A stretch of 64,000 nt of DNA, taken from NCBI GenBank assembly GCA_937926205.1, contig CALEYL010000046.1:62001-126000 (forward strand), in the 5' to 3' direction. Both the position numbers and the translations under genes were made by a program. Positions 36,011 through 45,062 of this stretch are shown here, piece by piece. Each line of letters begins with the position of its first letter. The first letter of the stretch is position 1. Under the pieces are notes generated by a model. The model was not told the DNA's origin and searched no databases. It was given only the letters and a program-made list of their open reading frames with translations. The stretch comes from an uncultured Saprospiraceae bacterium. Its GTDB lineage: Bacteria > Bacteroidota > Bacteroidia > Chitinophagales > Saprospiraceae.

Positions 36011-37156
36011 TTATGCCCCTTTTAATATCTCTCTGGAAATCACCAGTTTCTGGATTTCTGAAGTTCCTTCTCCAATGGTGCACAACTTGGCGTCGCGGTA
36101 AAATTTTTCTACCGGAAAATCCTTTATGTAGCCATAGCCTCCAAATATCTGTACCGCTTCGTCAGCCGTTTTAACCGCCACTTCAGATGCGTAGTATTTT
36201 GCCATGGCGGATATTTTGGTACTGTTTTGGTTGTTGTCCTTCAAATCGCCAGCCTGGCGGGTCAAAAGTTCCGCCGCTTGAATTTTGGTGGCCATATCTG
36301 CCAATTTGAAGCTGATGCCCTGAAAAGAAGCAATCGGTTTTCCAAATTGCTGCCGTTCCTGTGCGTAAGCAACCGCCGCTTCGTAGGCGCCTTTGGCAAT
36401 ACCCAGCGACAACGCGGCAATGGATATACGTCCGCCATCCAGTACTTTCATTGATTGAATGAAACCTTCGCCAACTTCACCAAGGATTTGGCTTTTATGG
36501 ACACGGCAATTGTCGAAAATCATTTCTGCGGTTTCAGAAGCCCGCATGCCCAATTTGTTTTCTTTTTTGCCTCCGGAAAAACCGGGCGTTCCGCGTTCCA
36601 CAACAAAAGCCGTCATGCCATGGCTGTCTAAAAGTTCACCGGTACGGGCTATGACGACGGCAACATGGCCGGATTTTCCGTGGGTAATGAAGTTTTTTGC
36701 GCCATTAATCACATAATAATCGCCATCCTTTTGTGCCACACATTGCATCCTTCCTGCGTCGCTGCCGGTATTGGGTTCCGTAAGTCCCCATGCACCAATC
36801 CAGGCTCCTGAAGCCAGCCGGGGCAGGTAAGTTTGCTTTTGAGATTCGTTTCCAAACATCAGGATGTGGTTGGTACACAAAGAATTGTGTGCTGCCACAG
36901 AAAGGCCGATAGACCCGCAAACTTTGGCTATTTCTTCAATTACGGTGATGTATTCGCGATAGCCAAGACCCGTGCCACCATATTCTTCAGGTACCAGTAC
37001 CCCCATGAAGCCATACTCTCCCATGCGGTGAAACAAATCAATCGGAAAATGCTGCGTTTCATCCCAGGTCATTACATTTGGCCGGATAAACGTTTCTGCA
37101 AAGTCGTGTGCACTTTCTTTGATCAACTGCAGATTTTCCAAAGTCTCTACACTCAT
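36011..37156 (-). CDS. Acyl-CoA dehydrogenase
   Basis: The enzyme oxidises an acyl-CoA to the 2,3-enoyl-CoA with FAD, passing electrons to ETF. The 381-residue chain has the signature segments WGLTEPNTGSDAGRM (FAD contact), KNFITHG, a DGGRISIAALSLG helix, IFGGYGYIKD, and the catalytic glutamate Glu363 in GEGTSEIQ. It is of the short/branched-chain type by length and the IGEGTSEIQ end. A promoter (TTG-N21-TAATTTTG) lies upstream, so it is a single-gene unit. The precise acyl chain cannot be read from sequence. Confidence 0.94.
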   Translation of the reverse strand: MSVETLENLQLIKESAHDFAETFIRPNVMTWDETQHFPIDLFHRMGEYGFMGVLVPEEYGGTGLGYREYITVIEEIAKVCGSIGLSVAAHNSLCTNHILMFGNESQKQTYLPRLASGAWIGAWGLTEPNTGSDAGRMQCVAQKDGDYYVINGAKNFITHGKSGHVAVVIARTGELLDSHGMTAFVVERGTPGFSGGKKENKLGMRASETAEMIFDNCRVHKSQILGEVGEGFIQSMKVLDGGRISIAALSLGIAKGAYEAAVAYAQERQQFGKPIASFQGISFKLADMATKIQAAELLTRQAGDLKDNNQNSTKISAMAKYYASEVAVKTADEAVQIFGGYGYIKDFPVEKFYRDAKLCTIGEGTSEIQKLVISREILKGA

Positions 37157-37206
37157 CTTTAAGGTGATTTTTTATTGTTGTACGATTTGAGTTTCAAAAA
37201 GGAATG

Positions 37207-37238
37207 CAAAATTAAGTCAAATTGTTCAGCAAAGCCAA
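37207..37238 (-). promoter_or_regulatory. Promoter candidate of the acyl-CoA dehydrogenase gene
   Basis: On the minus strand TTG (37238-37236), 21 nt, TAATTTTG (37214-37207) fits the Bacteroidota pattern. The expected start near 37200 gives a leader of about 44 nt. Confidence 0.55.
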
Positions 37239-37258
37239 TGGATATTCCCTTTTGATAT

Positions 37259-38398
37259 TCATTTCCCTCCGGACATTGGTTTTGGTGAAACGGGTATTTC
37301 CCATCCCAATGCTTCCCGCATCTTGTGATAAATGGCTGTATTTTCATAGATTCCCGAAAAAAGCTCAGCCTTTGGCCCATAGGCATAAACGGGTATTAAC
37401 GTTGCAGTATGTCCGTTGGTCGTAAATTTAGGTTTGATAAAATTCATCCTGGAATTATCGTTGATGCCCATACCCCCTGATTCGTGATCTCCGGTAACGA
37501 TAACCAAAGTATTGCCGTCTTTTTTGGCAAACTCCAGCACTTCTGAAATGGCCCTGTCGAAATCAAGCAATTCACTGATCAGCAGTTTACCTTCATTGGC
37601 ATGCCCCATCACGTCGATCTGAGACCCTTCTATCATGAGGAAAAAACCATTTTCATTTTTTTGTCTTAGAAAATTAACACCCAATTTGCTGGCATAAGGC
37701 AAATAACTACGGCCTGAACTTACGGCAAGGGGGTGGTTGTCAGCTGTAAAATACACCAGATTTGCGTTTGATTTTGCCCTAACCTGACTGATGTCTGCCT
37801 GCAAATAATCATACACCCAGTAATCTTTACGCCTCATTTCTGCAATCAGATTCCGATCGTCCATATTGCGCCGATCAAAAAATTTTTTCCCGCCGCCTAT
37901 GAACAAATCGATTTCTGTATTCATAAAATCAAGCGCGATGGCTTCATAGTTTTCGCGATAAGACTGATGGGCAATAAAAGCAGCCGGAGTCGCATGAACA
38001 ATGGTTGATGTGGCAACCAGGCCTGTGGCCAGATTCCTGGCTTCTGCCTCCTCCAATATGGTCAGACAAGGCAGGGTATCGGCATTCACACCGATGGCAT
38101 TGTTGTATGTTTTTATGCCGCAGGAAAATGCCGTGGCGCCGGCAGCAGAATCCGTAACCAGATTATTTGAAGAATAAGATTTGTGAAACCCAATGACAGG
38201 AAATTTTTCTAAACTAAGCCGGTTGTTGTTGCTGTAAATTGCCGCGGAAACCTGAGAAAGTCCCATACCATCGCCTATCATCAATACGATGTTTTTAGGC
38301 GTTTCTGCCATTGGAATAGTTGGCTCTTCCAAAACATTTGGGGCCGCGCAACCGCTCCAGCTCGCCAATGCAATCCAAACAAATAAGATCTTTTTCAC
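37259..38398 (-). CDS. Alkaline phosphatase, lipoprotein
   Basis: This PhoA-family phosphatase hydrolyses phosphomonoesters using two zinc ions and magnesium. The 379-residue chain begins with a lipoprotein signal (ALASWSGC, acylated Cys17). The metal and nucleophile residues are visible: Asp43 in LMIGDGMG, the catalytic Ser84 in VTDSAAGATA, a HATPAAF segment, EGSQIDVMGHAN, VTGDHESGGMG, and the His of TNGHTA. It is shorter than E. coli PhoA, as is usual in Bacteroidota. It is followed on the same strand by the acyl-CoA dehydrogenase gene but separated by that gene's promoter. Confidence 0.95.
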   Translation of the reverse strand: MKKILFVWIALASWSGCAAPNVLEEPTIPMAETPKNIVLMIGDGMGLSQVSAAIYSNNNRLSLEKFPVIGFHKSYSSNNLVTDSAAGATAFSCGIKTYNNAIGVNADTLPCLTILEEAEARNLATGLVATSTIVHATPAAFIAHQSYRENYEAIALDFMNTEIDLFIGGGKKFFDRRNMDDRNLIAEMRRKDYWVYDYLQADISQVRAKSNANLVYFTADNHPLAVSSGRSYLPYASKLGVNFLRQKNENGFFLMIEGSQIDVMGHANEGKLLISELLDFDRAISEVLEFAKKDGNTLVIVTGDHESGGMGINDNSRMNFIKPKFTTNGHTATLIPVYAYGPKAELFSGIYENTAIYHKMREALGWEIPVSPKPMSGGK

Positions 38399-38640
38399 AC
38401 CTGCCTGTTATGAGATGATGTCGGTTTTATTACTTCAGATGCTGAATATAGTGCATCTAAATGTGAAAAACCGGTTTGTAATACCCTAATTAATAATTAG
38501 TTGTCGCTTTAGTTTAAAAAAGTTGAATTTCTTTGTAACAATAGTACCTTCTAACAACGTCTATCAGGCAACTTTCGCATAGAACTGCTGTCATTGCAAA
38601 AGTATTTACCCGACTGTTTTTTTTAGAAAATCACCATCAA

Positions 38641-39786
38641 ATGTCCACCCGACTGTTTTTAAACCTGGCAATTACTGCCATGTTGCTCTCTGGTGCTATG
38701 CACTCAGGGACAGCCAACAACGCAAATTTACACGCAATTCCGAATGGCAGTTCCGGAAAGAGCATTTTTGACGTTTTTGCGCAAAAAGAAATGCTCAAGG
38801 TGAATTTGCGAACTGACCTGGTTCATCTCATCGAAAACCGGAAGAAAGACCTCGATCAGGCTGCTACACTGACTTATGTAAACGAATCCGGAGCAGATGT
38901 TTCTTACGAAATCAAAATTTCTCCGCGTGGAAAGTACCGCCGCCGTGTTTGCGATTTTCCGCCGTTGAAACTCAAGTTTCCGAAATCTGCCCTTGCTTCA
39001 CAGGGGCTTTCCGCTCACAACGACCTGAAACTCGTTACCCACTGCATCGACGACAAAGCTTTAGGCAATGAACAATTGCAGAAAGAATACCTCGCTTATC
39101 GTTTGTACAACCTGCTGACCGACAAGAGCTACCGCGTTAAATTGCTGCAAATTACGTACGAAGACAGCAACTCGAAAGTGAACAAAATCAACCGCTATGC
39201 TTTCCTGATTGAGGATACCGACGAAATGGCGGAACGACTCGGCGGACAGGAATGCGATCAATGTATGAATCCTCCTCAGGCTTCGCTGGATGCCCAGTCA
39301 GAACGCCTGATGGCCGGATTCCAGTATATGATCGGAAACGCAGACTGGAGCCTTCAAATGGGAAGAAACCTGAAAGTTGTGCAGCCTGTCGCTGGATTAA
39401 GTACACTCGTCCCTTACGATTTTGATTTTACCGGATTGGTTAGCCCCAGTTATGCCCGCATCAACACCAATCTTGGATTGCTGCGTATCCGGGAAAGGAT
39501 TTACATGGGATTTCCGGCCACAGATGAGGAATTGTGGAATACGTTTAACTACATGCGCAGCAAACGCAGTGAGATGGTATCTGAGATCATGGATTTCAAA
39601 CTGCTCAGTATGGCCAAACGCAAAGAAATGGTCGCTTATATTGACGAATTTTTTGAAATCGTTGCGCAACTGGAATCACAGCGGTCTTCAAATCTTTACG
39701 AAAAGTTGAAAAAACCATCCCGCTTTCTGAATAAGGAGGAAGAGGCGCCGGAGATAAGGGTAAAAAGCACAGCAAACGGGATGTAA
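38641..39786 (+). CDS. CotH-kinase-like secreted protein, divergent
   Basis: The 381-residue protein carries a signal peptide-like N-terminus (LFLNLAITAMLLSGAMHSG). I see a faint CotH-type pattern: SPRGKYRRRVCDFPPLKLKF resembles the CotH substrate/ATP-side loop, RYAFLIEDTDEMAER the middle helix, and GNADWSLQMGRN with VPYDFDFTGLV resembles the catalytic NWDxxxxN and DxD region. CotH proteins phosphorylate secreted proteins; whether this one does is uncertain. A clear CotH member is encoded at 58002. No T9SS tail is present. The gene stands alone, convergent with prmC. Confidence 0.6.
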   Translation: MSTRLFLNLAITAMLLSGAMHSGTANNANLHAIPNGSSGKSIFDVFAQKEMLKVNLRTDLVHLIENRKKDLDQAATLTYVNESGADVSYEIKISPRGKYRRRVCDFPPLKLKFPKSALASQGLSAHNDLKLVTHCIDDKALGNEQLQKEYLAYRLYNLLTDKSYRVKLLQITYEDSNSKVNKINRYAFLIEDTDEMAERLGGQECDQCMNPPQASLDAQSERLMAGFQYMIGNADWSLQMGRNLKVVQPVAGLSTLVPYDFDFTGLVSPSYARINTNLGLLRIRERIYMGFPATDEELWNTFNYMRSKRSEMVSEIMDFKLLSMAKRKEMVAYIDEFFEIVAQLESQRSSNLYEKLKKPSRFLNKEEEAPEIRVKSTANGM

Positions 39787-39797
39787 TTATTGTCGAA

Positions 39798-40640
39798 CTA
39801 CAGCACTTTGCGGGCCCGTAACATACGGTCTTTATCCTGCATGTCTTGTCGGAGCTCAATTTCACAAAATCCCAGCGTTTCCAGCATAAGCTGTACGGCA
39901 GACGCATTGAATTCGTTGGTTTCAAAATACAAAAAGCCGCCTGACTTCAGGCGCTCCAGGGCAAATGCGGCGATCCGTCGGTAAAACACCAATGGGTCGT
40001 CGCTGTCCGGGAACAAAGCCAGATGAGGTTCGAACAATAAAACCCCGGGGGGCATGATGGCCGCCTCTGCTCTTGGGATATATGGCGGGTTGCTGACGAT
40101 CAATTCAAAAGTACCAGCCGGCCACGTGGAAGGCTCAAGGATATCAGCTGACGAAAAGTGCACCTGAGCGTTATGCCGCTTTGCGTTTTCGCCCGCAATT
40201 TCCAAGGCCCCTTCGCTGACATCAACAGCGAAAACCTGCAACTGAGGGCGTTTGACTTTTAACAGAATTGGGATACAGCCACTGCCTGTGCCAATATCCA
40301 GCACACGCAGGGTTGCATTGGCCGGAAGGCATTCCAGCATCCAATGCACCAGTTCCTCCGTTTCCTGACGCGGAATCAATACCCTGTTATCTACTTTAAA
40401 TTTAAGGCCATAAAAATCCGCTTCCCCTAAGATGTATTGCACCGGCTCATGTTGGAGCAACCTGCTTTTTATTTCCTCCAAACGTTTGGTATCGTCCGGT
40501 GTAAAAAACAAATCCCGGGAAAAAGACTTCACCATAAAAGCGTCTTCCAGCACAATGCGTGCAACCTGCCTGGCTTCTGAGGCTTCGTAGACGGATTCGA
40601 GCTCAAGTGAGAGTTGTTGAAGCAGGTCAGCAGCTTTCAT
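39798..40640 (-). CDS. prmC: Release factor N5-glutamine methyltransferase
   Basis: PrmC methylates the glutamine of the GGQ motif in release factors RF1 and RF2 in the cytoplasm. The 280-residue chain has the helical N-terminal substrate domain, the linking motif PRQETEELVHWML, the SAM-binding VLDIGTGSGCIPI and the catalytic NPPY in FELIVSNPPYIPRAE. Length and order are normal. It follows the pseudo-GH3/serine-hydrolase gene start by 53 bp in the minus-strand sense (prmC is upstream), so both may share a transcript. Confidence 0.94.
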   Translation of the reverse strand: MKAADLLQQLSLELESVYEASEARQVARIVLEDAFMVKSFSRDLFFTPDDTKRLEEIKSRLLQHEPVQYILGEADFYGLKFKVDNRVLIPRQETEELVHWMLECLPANATLRVLDIGTGSGCIPILLKVKRPQLQVFAVDVSEGALEIAGENAKRHNAQVHFSSADILEPSTWPAGTFELIVSNPPYIPRAEAAIMPPGVLLFEPHLALFPDSDDPLVFYRRIAAFALERLKSGGFLYFETNEFNASAVQLMLETLGFCEIELRQDMQDKDRMLRARKVL

Positions 40641-40693
40641 TTATAAATTTGAAAATCAGTGAATTATTTTTTTCTGTGATCTGTGGGTGAATT

Positions 40694-43570
40694 TTACGTA
40701 GCGCTTAAAGGCATCGTCCAATCAGGCAGGTCGGGCACATAAAACCGATAGGTATCTGAAGCCTTGTAGATCACTTCGTGGATGCGTTCCCTAACTTTGC
40801 CATTGAACAGTTTCCAGTTGGCGGCATCGGGATATAGGCGGTTCGACAAAAATACATAAACCAGTTTTTCATCCGGATCGACCCAAACGCAGGTTCCTGT
40901 AAAACCGGTATGTCCAAATGTTCTCGGACTGGCCTGTTCAGCGTATGCCGAACGGTATTTTTTATCCGGTTTGTCGAATCCAAGTCCGCGGTGGTTGCCA
41001 TGACCATCGCTGGTAAACAAGTCCACTGTTTTTTCTTCCAGATACCTTTTCCCGCCATAAACGCCGCCATTCAGCAACATCTGAAACAGCACAGCAAGGT
41101 CTTCTGCATCGGTAAACAGGCCGGCATTTCCGGCAATACCGCCTATTAATGCTGCTGTGGGGTCGTGTACATAACCGTGCACCAGTTGCTGGCGCCAGCG
41201 CTGGTCATTTTCCGTAGGCACAATGCGATTGCGCTCAAAGGATTTCATCGGCTGATAGGTGATGTTGCGCAAGCCCATAGGGTTGTAAAAGTTTTCTTCC
41301 ATCCAATTGTCAATGGCCATGCCTTTCATTTTGGTTTCCAGAATTTTTTGTACCAAAATCAGGTTCGCGTCGCTGTAGCGGAAATCCCGCCCGCGGTCTA
41401 CCGGAAGGCGGTGTACGTCTTTCCAAATTTGTCGTTCATAAAGGCGGCTGAAAAAAAAGCGATCCGCTACCTGAATGGAAAAGGTATCGGTTTGATGGTC
41501 ACAGAAATAGAGCTTGCAGTTGGCGTTGTCTTTTTCGCGATAAGCGATGTAAGGCACAACCGGCATATAGGGTTGGAGGCCCGACTGGTGAATGAGCAGT
41601 TTGCGGATCGAAATTTTGCGAATGGAAGATTTATCATCACAGGGAAGGTGGTCTTCGATGCGCTCGCTCAATCGAAAGCGTCCTTTCTCATACAATTTCA
41701 TGGCTGCCAGGGTTGTGGAAGCCACTTTGCTGACGGAAGCAATGTCGTACAAATCATCTGTCAGCACCGGATGCCCTTCTTTATAGGTATGGTTGCCAAA
41801 AGCTTTGCTGAAAATGAGTTTTCCGTCTTTGGCTACGGCCACCTGGCATCCCGGTGTCGCTTTGTCCTTAATGGCCCCGTAAACGATGCGATCAATCGCA
41901 TTCAGACGCCTGGAAGCAATCCCTGCATCTTCCGGAGAGGTAAATTTCAGGCGAACGGCATTGAAGGTCTCGCCTGCCCCTGAACGAAAACTGGCCGTAA
42001 TATCCACAGGCAACTTACCTTCAGGCGCCAGGGCGCCAAACAGAACCTGAGCAGCAGTCGTTTCCGTGATCGGATTGTGTTCATAAACCTGAAGGACAGC
42101 CAGACTAGTATCGAGATCCCGAATCAAAGCAGGCGCCCCAAAATTGACCACCACTACATTCGCTTGTTGTGCTGCTTTCAACAACTGGCGGATAAATGTA
42201 CTGTCTTGTTTATTGCCAACTTTCAGGTGGTCCAGCGCTACAATATAGTTTAGCGATTCGCAGAATTCAGCCCCTTCTTCGAGGTCAAAATTGCGTTTGA
42301 TTTGAAAATCTGCATACCTGGAGAGCTGGCTGTAAAAGGTATTTAGCGGTTGTTTGCAATGAGAAACAATCCGAAATTCTGAATTCCTCAGGTCTTTAAA
42401 TGGCAACAAACCCTTCCGGTTGTAAACCAGCGTTGCGCTTTTTTCATACAAAACGCGCCCGACTTCCGCCCATTGGGGGTCTTCAAAATGGGATTGGATC
42501 ACTTCCTGCTCGGGAGGCAGGCACCCTGCTTCCGCATAGTAGGCAAAAGTACCCGGTGGCGGCAGTGCCGGAGCATTGGCCTTAATCCAGGATTTTGCCA
42601 GTAGCACCTTACGAACTTTTTCATCAATCACATTCATGTTGATGAGCTTTTGCTGCAGCAAACGGCGAAAGGCCTTAGTCACGCGCTCAGGCGCCCGGTC
42701 TACCACATACAGATCGATACCCGTGCGGATCCAGGAAGGAATGTCTTTTTCTAATTTAACCCGTGCCATAAGCACTCCTCCAAAAGCAAAGCGCTTGTAA
42801 AAAGCGTCTTTCAGAAAAGAGAACGGCAGTTTGCCAATCGAGTCGTCTTTCAGAATCTGTTCGTCAATCCAAAAGCCGGAAACGCCCGCTTTGACAAAAT
42901 TCTGGTACCCTTCCAATTCCGCCATACTGGCTGCAGAGGTATCGCGCATGGCCCTCAGGTGCCGGGCTTTCCAGGGCGTTGCCACACTGAGGATGTGCTG
43001 GATATTCAACTGGTCTACCCGGTCGAGGATGTCGGGGTGCTCATTTCCGGGCAGGACAAAAGAAGGAATCAGGGCGCAATTGACGGCCAGGGCTTGTAAT
43101 TGTCTGAAATAGAGCGAACGCAACTCATTGAACAGGGTGTCAGAACTTGCCGCTTGCAGCGTAATCGGTCTGGGTAGCAAAGCCAGATCCGAAAACTGCC
43201 CATTCAGCAGTACAGGTTCATTCGTGCTCAGCAACAGGGGCATCGGCGCCAACCTTCGGCAGGTATCGGCAATGCGCAGGTATTCCGGAAGCGGCAGGCT
43301 GGATAGCCATACCCCTCCAATCTGTCCTTTGGCAACCCAGTTTCGGATATTCGACTCCACTTTCGGTGACGGATCTTCGGATTCGAGAATCACCAATTGC
43401 CCGATTTTTTGTTCCAGCGTCATCGTTTGTAACATCGAATCTGCCCATGCAGACGAAGGGACGGCAAAAGGCGTAGGTGCAGACGGGATGTGTTCAACCG
43501 TTGCCTTTTGGCATTTGGTAGCCAGACAAGAAAGCGCAAGTATGATGATTAAAAATCCGTATCTGAACAT
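40694..43570 (-). CDS. Degenerate GH3 domain fused to a beta-lactamase-fold serine hydrolase, lipoprotein
   Basis: The 958-residue fusion starts with a lipoprotein-like signal. Residues about 40-370 align in outline with a GH3 beta-N-acetylglucosaminidase (MTLEQKIGQLVI, then a QIGGVWL segment), but both catalytic spots are lost: the KHFPGHGDTD loop is replaced by TPWKARHLRAMRD, and the nucleophile segment (normally TDALNM-like) reads GGVLMARVKL. A GH3 C-terminal-like domain follows (about 380-560). Residues about 570-940 form a class C beta-lactamase-type serine hydrolase with Ser612 and Lys615 in ASVSK, a Tyr-x-x-Asn motif in FRYSDANL, and HTG in FGHTGFTGT. Such fusions occur in Bacteroidota. 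Here the first domain is probably a binding module and the second the enzyme, perhaps acting on peptidoglycan or D-amino acid substrates, which is inference. Confidence 0.88.
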   Translation of the reverse strand: MFRYGFLIIILALSCLATKCQKATVEHIPSAPTPFAVPSSAWADSMLQTMTLEQKIGQLVILESEDPSPKVESNIRNWVAKGQIGGVWLSSLPLPEYLRIADTCRRLAPMPLLLSTNEPVLLNGQFSDLALLPRPITLQAASSDTLFNELRSLYFRQLQALAVNCALIPSFVLPGNEHPDILDRVDQLNIQHILSVATPWKARHLRAMRDTSAASMAELEGYQNFVKAGVSGFWIDEQILKDDSIGKLPFSFLKDAFYKRFAFGGVLMARVKLEKDIPSWIRTGIDLYVVDRAPERVTKAFRRLLQQKLINMNVIDEKVRKVLLAKSWIKANAPALPPPGTFAYYAEAGCLPPEQEVIQSHFEDPQWAEVGRVLYEKSATLVYNRKGLLPFKDLRNSEFRIVSHCKQPLNTFYSQLSRYADFQIKRNFDLEEGAEFCESLNYIVALDHLKVGNKQDSTFIRQLLKAAQQANVVVVNFGAPALIRDLDTSLAVLQVYEHNPITETTAAQVLFGALAPEGKLPVDITASFRSGAGETFNAVRLKFTSPEDAGIASRRLNAIDRIVYGAIKDKATPGCQVAVAKDGKLIFSKAFGNHTYKEGHPVLTDDLYDIASVSKVASTTLAAMKLYEKGRFRLSERIEDHLPCDDKSSIRKISIRKLLIHQSGLQPYMPVVPYIAYREKDNANCKLYFCDHQTDTFSIQVADRFFFSRLYERQIWKDVHRLPVDRGRDFRYSDANLILVQKILETKMKGMAIDNWMEENFYNPMGLRNITYQPMKSFERNRIVPTENDQRWRQQLVHGYVHDPTAALIGGIAGNAGLFTDAEDLAVLFQMLLNGGVYGGKRYLEEKTVDLFTSDGHGNHRGLGFDKPDKKYRSAYAEQASPRTFGHTGFTGTCVWVDPDEKLVYVFLSNRLYPDAANWKLFNGKVRERIHEVIYKASDTYRFYVPDLPDWTMPLSAT

Positions 43571-43707
43571 AGGTTATGATGCACTGTTCCCGGTTTTTCC
43601 GGGTTATAAAGTTGTTCTATGGGCTGCCGCAGCCAGTTTCCACAACAATATCCTGACAAAATTAAGACATTCGCCAAGTTAATCCTTTTTTAGAAAAATC
43701 TCAAATG

Positions 43708-43743
43708 CAACAAGCGCCGGAAATACCTTCCCGGCGCTTGTTG
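43708..43743 (-). terminator. Perfect 13-bp hairpin downstream of the PorG-like gene
   Basis: CAACAAGCGCCGG (43708-43720) and CCGGCGCTTGTTG (43731-43743) form a perfect stem with a 10-nt loop. On the minus strand it is followed by GCATTTGAGATTTTTC, a modest U-run, so it most likely terminates the minus-strand gene ending at 43811. Confidence 0.7.
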
Positions 43744-43810
43744 CTGGTTGACATGATTTTTTATTGGTATGTATAATTACTTTTGTCAGGCAGGCGATCA
43801 CGCGTGTAAA

Positions 43811-44641
43811 TTAAAAGCCCGGGCATCCCAGTTGTCTGCCGCCGCGGCCTCTTCCGCTACCGTCGCCAAATTTGAAGGATAGGGTGACACCGCCCATAAA
43901 ATACCAGTCCTGAAACTCACCACCCCGCCTGTAGATGATTTCATCTTGTTCGGGGTTTTTGATCAGGGGGTTGCTCAGCTCGGCTGCTAAAGTTCCGTTG
44001 CCGGTCAGGATGTCAACGTAATTTACCTCCGCACCTGAAACGTCATCAAGGTTGTCGTTAAACAATTTCCTGCCACCGAATTCGAAGCCTAAAGTCCATT
44101 TTTCCCGGAAAACAAATTTCAGACCGCCGCCAAAAGGCAAGCAAACCTGTGTCAGGGAATAAGGCTCCGGATAACCGGGCAAACCCTGCCCTTCTGTTCC
44201 GATGGGTTGCAACTCTATCCAGTTGCCGTCGTAGAGCGTCTCCGGATTGAAATGGTAGATCGCGGCGCCGGCATAGATATAAGGTACTGCCTGCGTTCTT
44301 TTGGGCGAGCCCAGTCGGAATAAATTCAGTTCACCCGTAAGCGCAACCTCCAAAATTTGCGTGCGAAAATTCAAACCCCGGTTTTCAAAACCTATGTTAG
44401 CATCGTCGCCTACAACCTTGGCTAAACTGGCGCCAATCCGGGCTGAAAAGACAGGATTGAAATTTTTCCGCATAAAAATCCCGAAGGCAGGTCTGAGCTC
44501 GCTAAAATAAAGCCCGAATTCTTTGGGCGAGAGGTCGCCACTATAAAGAGAAACACCCCCCATAAGCCCCAATTCAAGGGGTTGCGCTGTGGCCCAAAGA
44601 CCGCTAAGGATTAAAAGTGTGGACAGGAATGACTTTTTCAT
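43811..44641 (-). CDS. DUF6089 family (PorG-like) outer-membrane beta-barrel protein
   Basis: The family includes PorG, a T9SS outer-membrane component. The 276-residue chain starts at ATG 44641, which gives a signal peptide (MKKSFLSTLLILSGLWATAQ); upstream in-frame sequence lies in a mobile element and is rejected. The opening LELGLMGGVSLYSGDLSP is the family signature. Later strands include YIYAGAAIYHFNP and FGGGLKFVFREKWTLGFEFGGRKL, and the chain ends in a Gly/Arg-rich run after the FKFGDGSG strand. Other T9SS genes nearby (gldC) support the assignment. A palindromic element ends only 38 bp upstream of the ATG. Confidence 0.82.
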   Translation of the reverse strand: MKKSFLSTLLILSGLWATAQPLELGLMGGVSLYSGDLSPKEFGLYFSELRPAFGIFMRKNFNPVFSARIGASLAKVVGDDANIGFENRGLNFRTQILEVALTGELNLFRLGSPKRTQAVPYIYAGAAIYHFNPETLYDGNWIELQPIGTEGQGLPGYPEPYSLTQVCLPFGGGLKFVFREKWTLGFEFGGRKLFNDNLDDVSGAEVNYVDILTGNGTLAAELSNPLIKNPEQDEIIYRRGGEFQDWYFMGGVTLSFKFGDGSGRGRGGRQLGCPGF

Positions 44642-44679
44642 ATAGAATATAGCATGTTTTAGTGTGGTAGTTTCGCTTC

Positions 44680-44843
44680 TAGAGCTTGTACAAGTTTTCA
44701 TGATTGCGCGATAGTAGGCAGATTTTGTTTTAGGCAAGGCAGATTTTGCAGACATAGCCGGCAGCTATGTTGAAAAAATCTAACGCAGAATAAAACAAAA
44801 TTTGCCACTTGCAGCCAATTAATGGAATCTTGGACAAGCTCTA
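44680..44843. mobile_element. 164-bp near-perfect palindromic MITE-like element
   Basis: The ends are TAGAGCTTGTACAAG (44680-44694) and CTTGGACAAGCTCTA (44829-44843), inverted with one mismatch. Pairing continues inward: GGCAGATTTTGTTTTA with TAAAACAAAATTTGCC, then AGATTTT with AAAATCT, and the centre is ACATAGC-CGGCA-GCTATGT (about 44753-44771). The whole unit can form one long hairpin. It has no coding capacity and no transposase here, matching a miniature inverted-repeat element. It sits 38 bp upstream of the PorG-like gene start and could affect its promoter. Confidence 0.8.
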
Positions 44844-45062
44844 AACGCTAAATATCGCAAATATCTTATCTCCCCTGAATTAATTTACGAGACAATTTAG
44901 GCTGCGGATCTGTCAGTGAAGTGTCAAATGACTTCTAATTCAAATATTACCCCTACTTTTGCGGCGCGTAATGATAACCAAAACAGCCTGGCTGCTGTTT
45001 CCATCAGAATATGGGTGTGCCTAACGGTCGCTCCTCATTCTTTCATCAATCCATTCTGCCGC
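44844..45062. other. Gap between the palindromic element and the ABC exporter gene
   Basis: About 220 bp on the divergent side of the element. The open frame from 44916 that leads into the exporter is not protein-like before ATG 45063. I see no clear promoter or repeat here. Confidence 0.35.

Noticed and set aside
40031..40060. GGTTCGAAC motif as a possible tRNA T-arm
   Set aside because: It lies inside prmC in frame and no cloverleaf can be drawn around it. No tRNA was found elsewhere in the window.
44642..44755. Extension of the DUF6089 protein into the palindromic element
   Set aside because: The signal peptide starts at 44641, and the extra part is translated MITE sequence.
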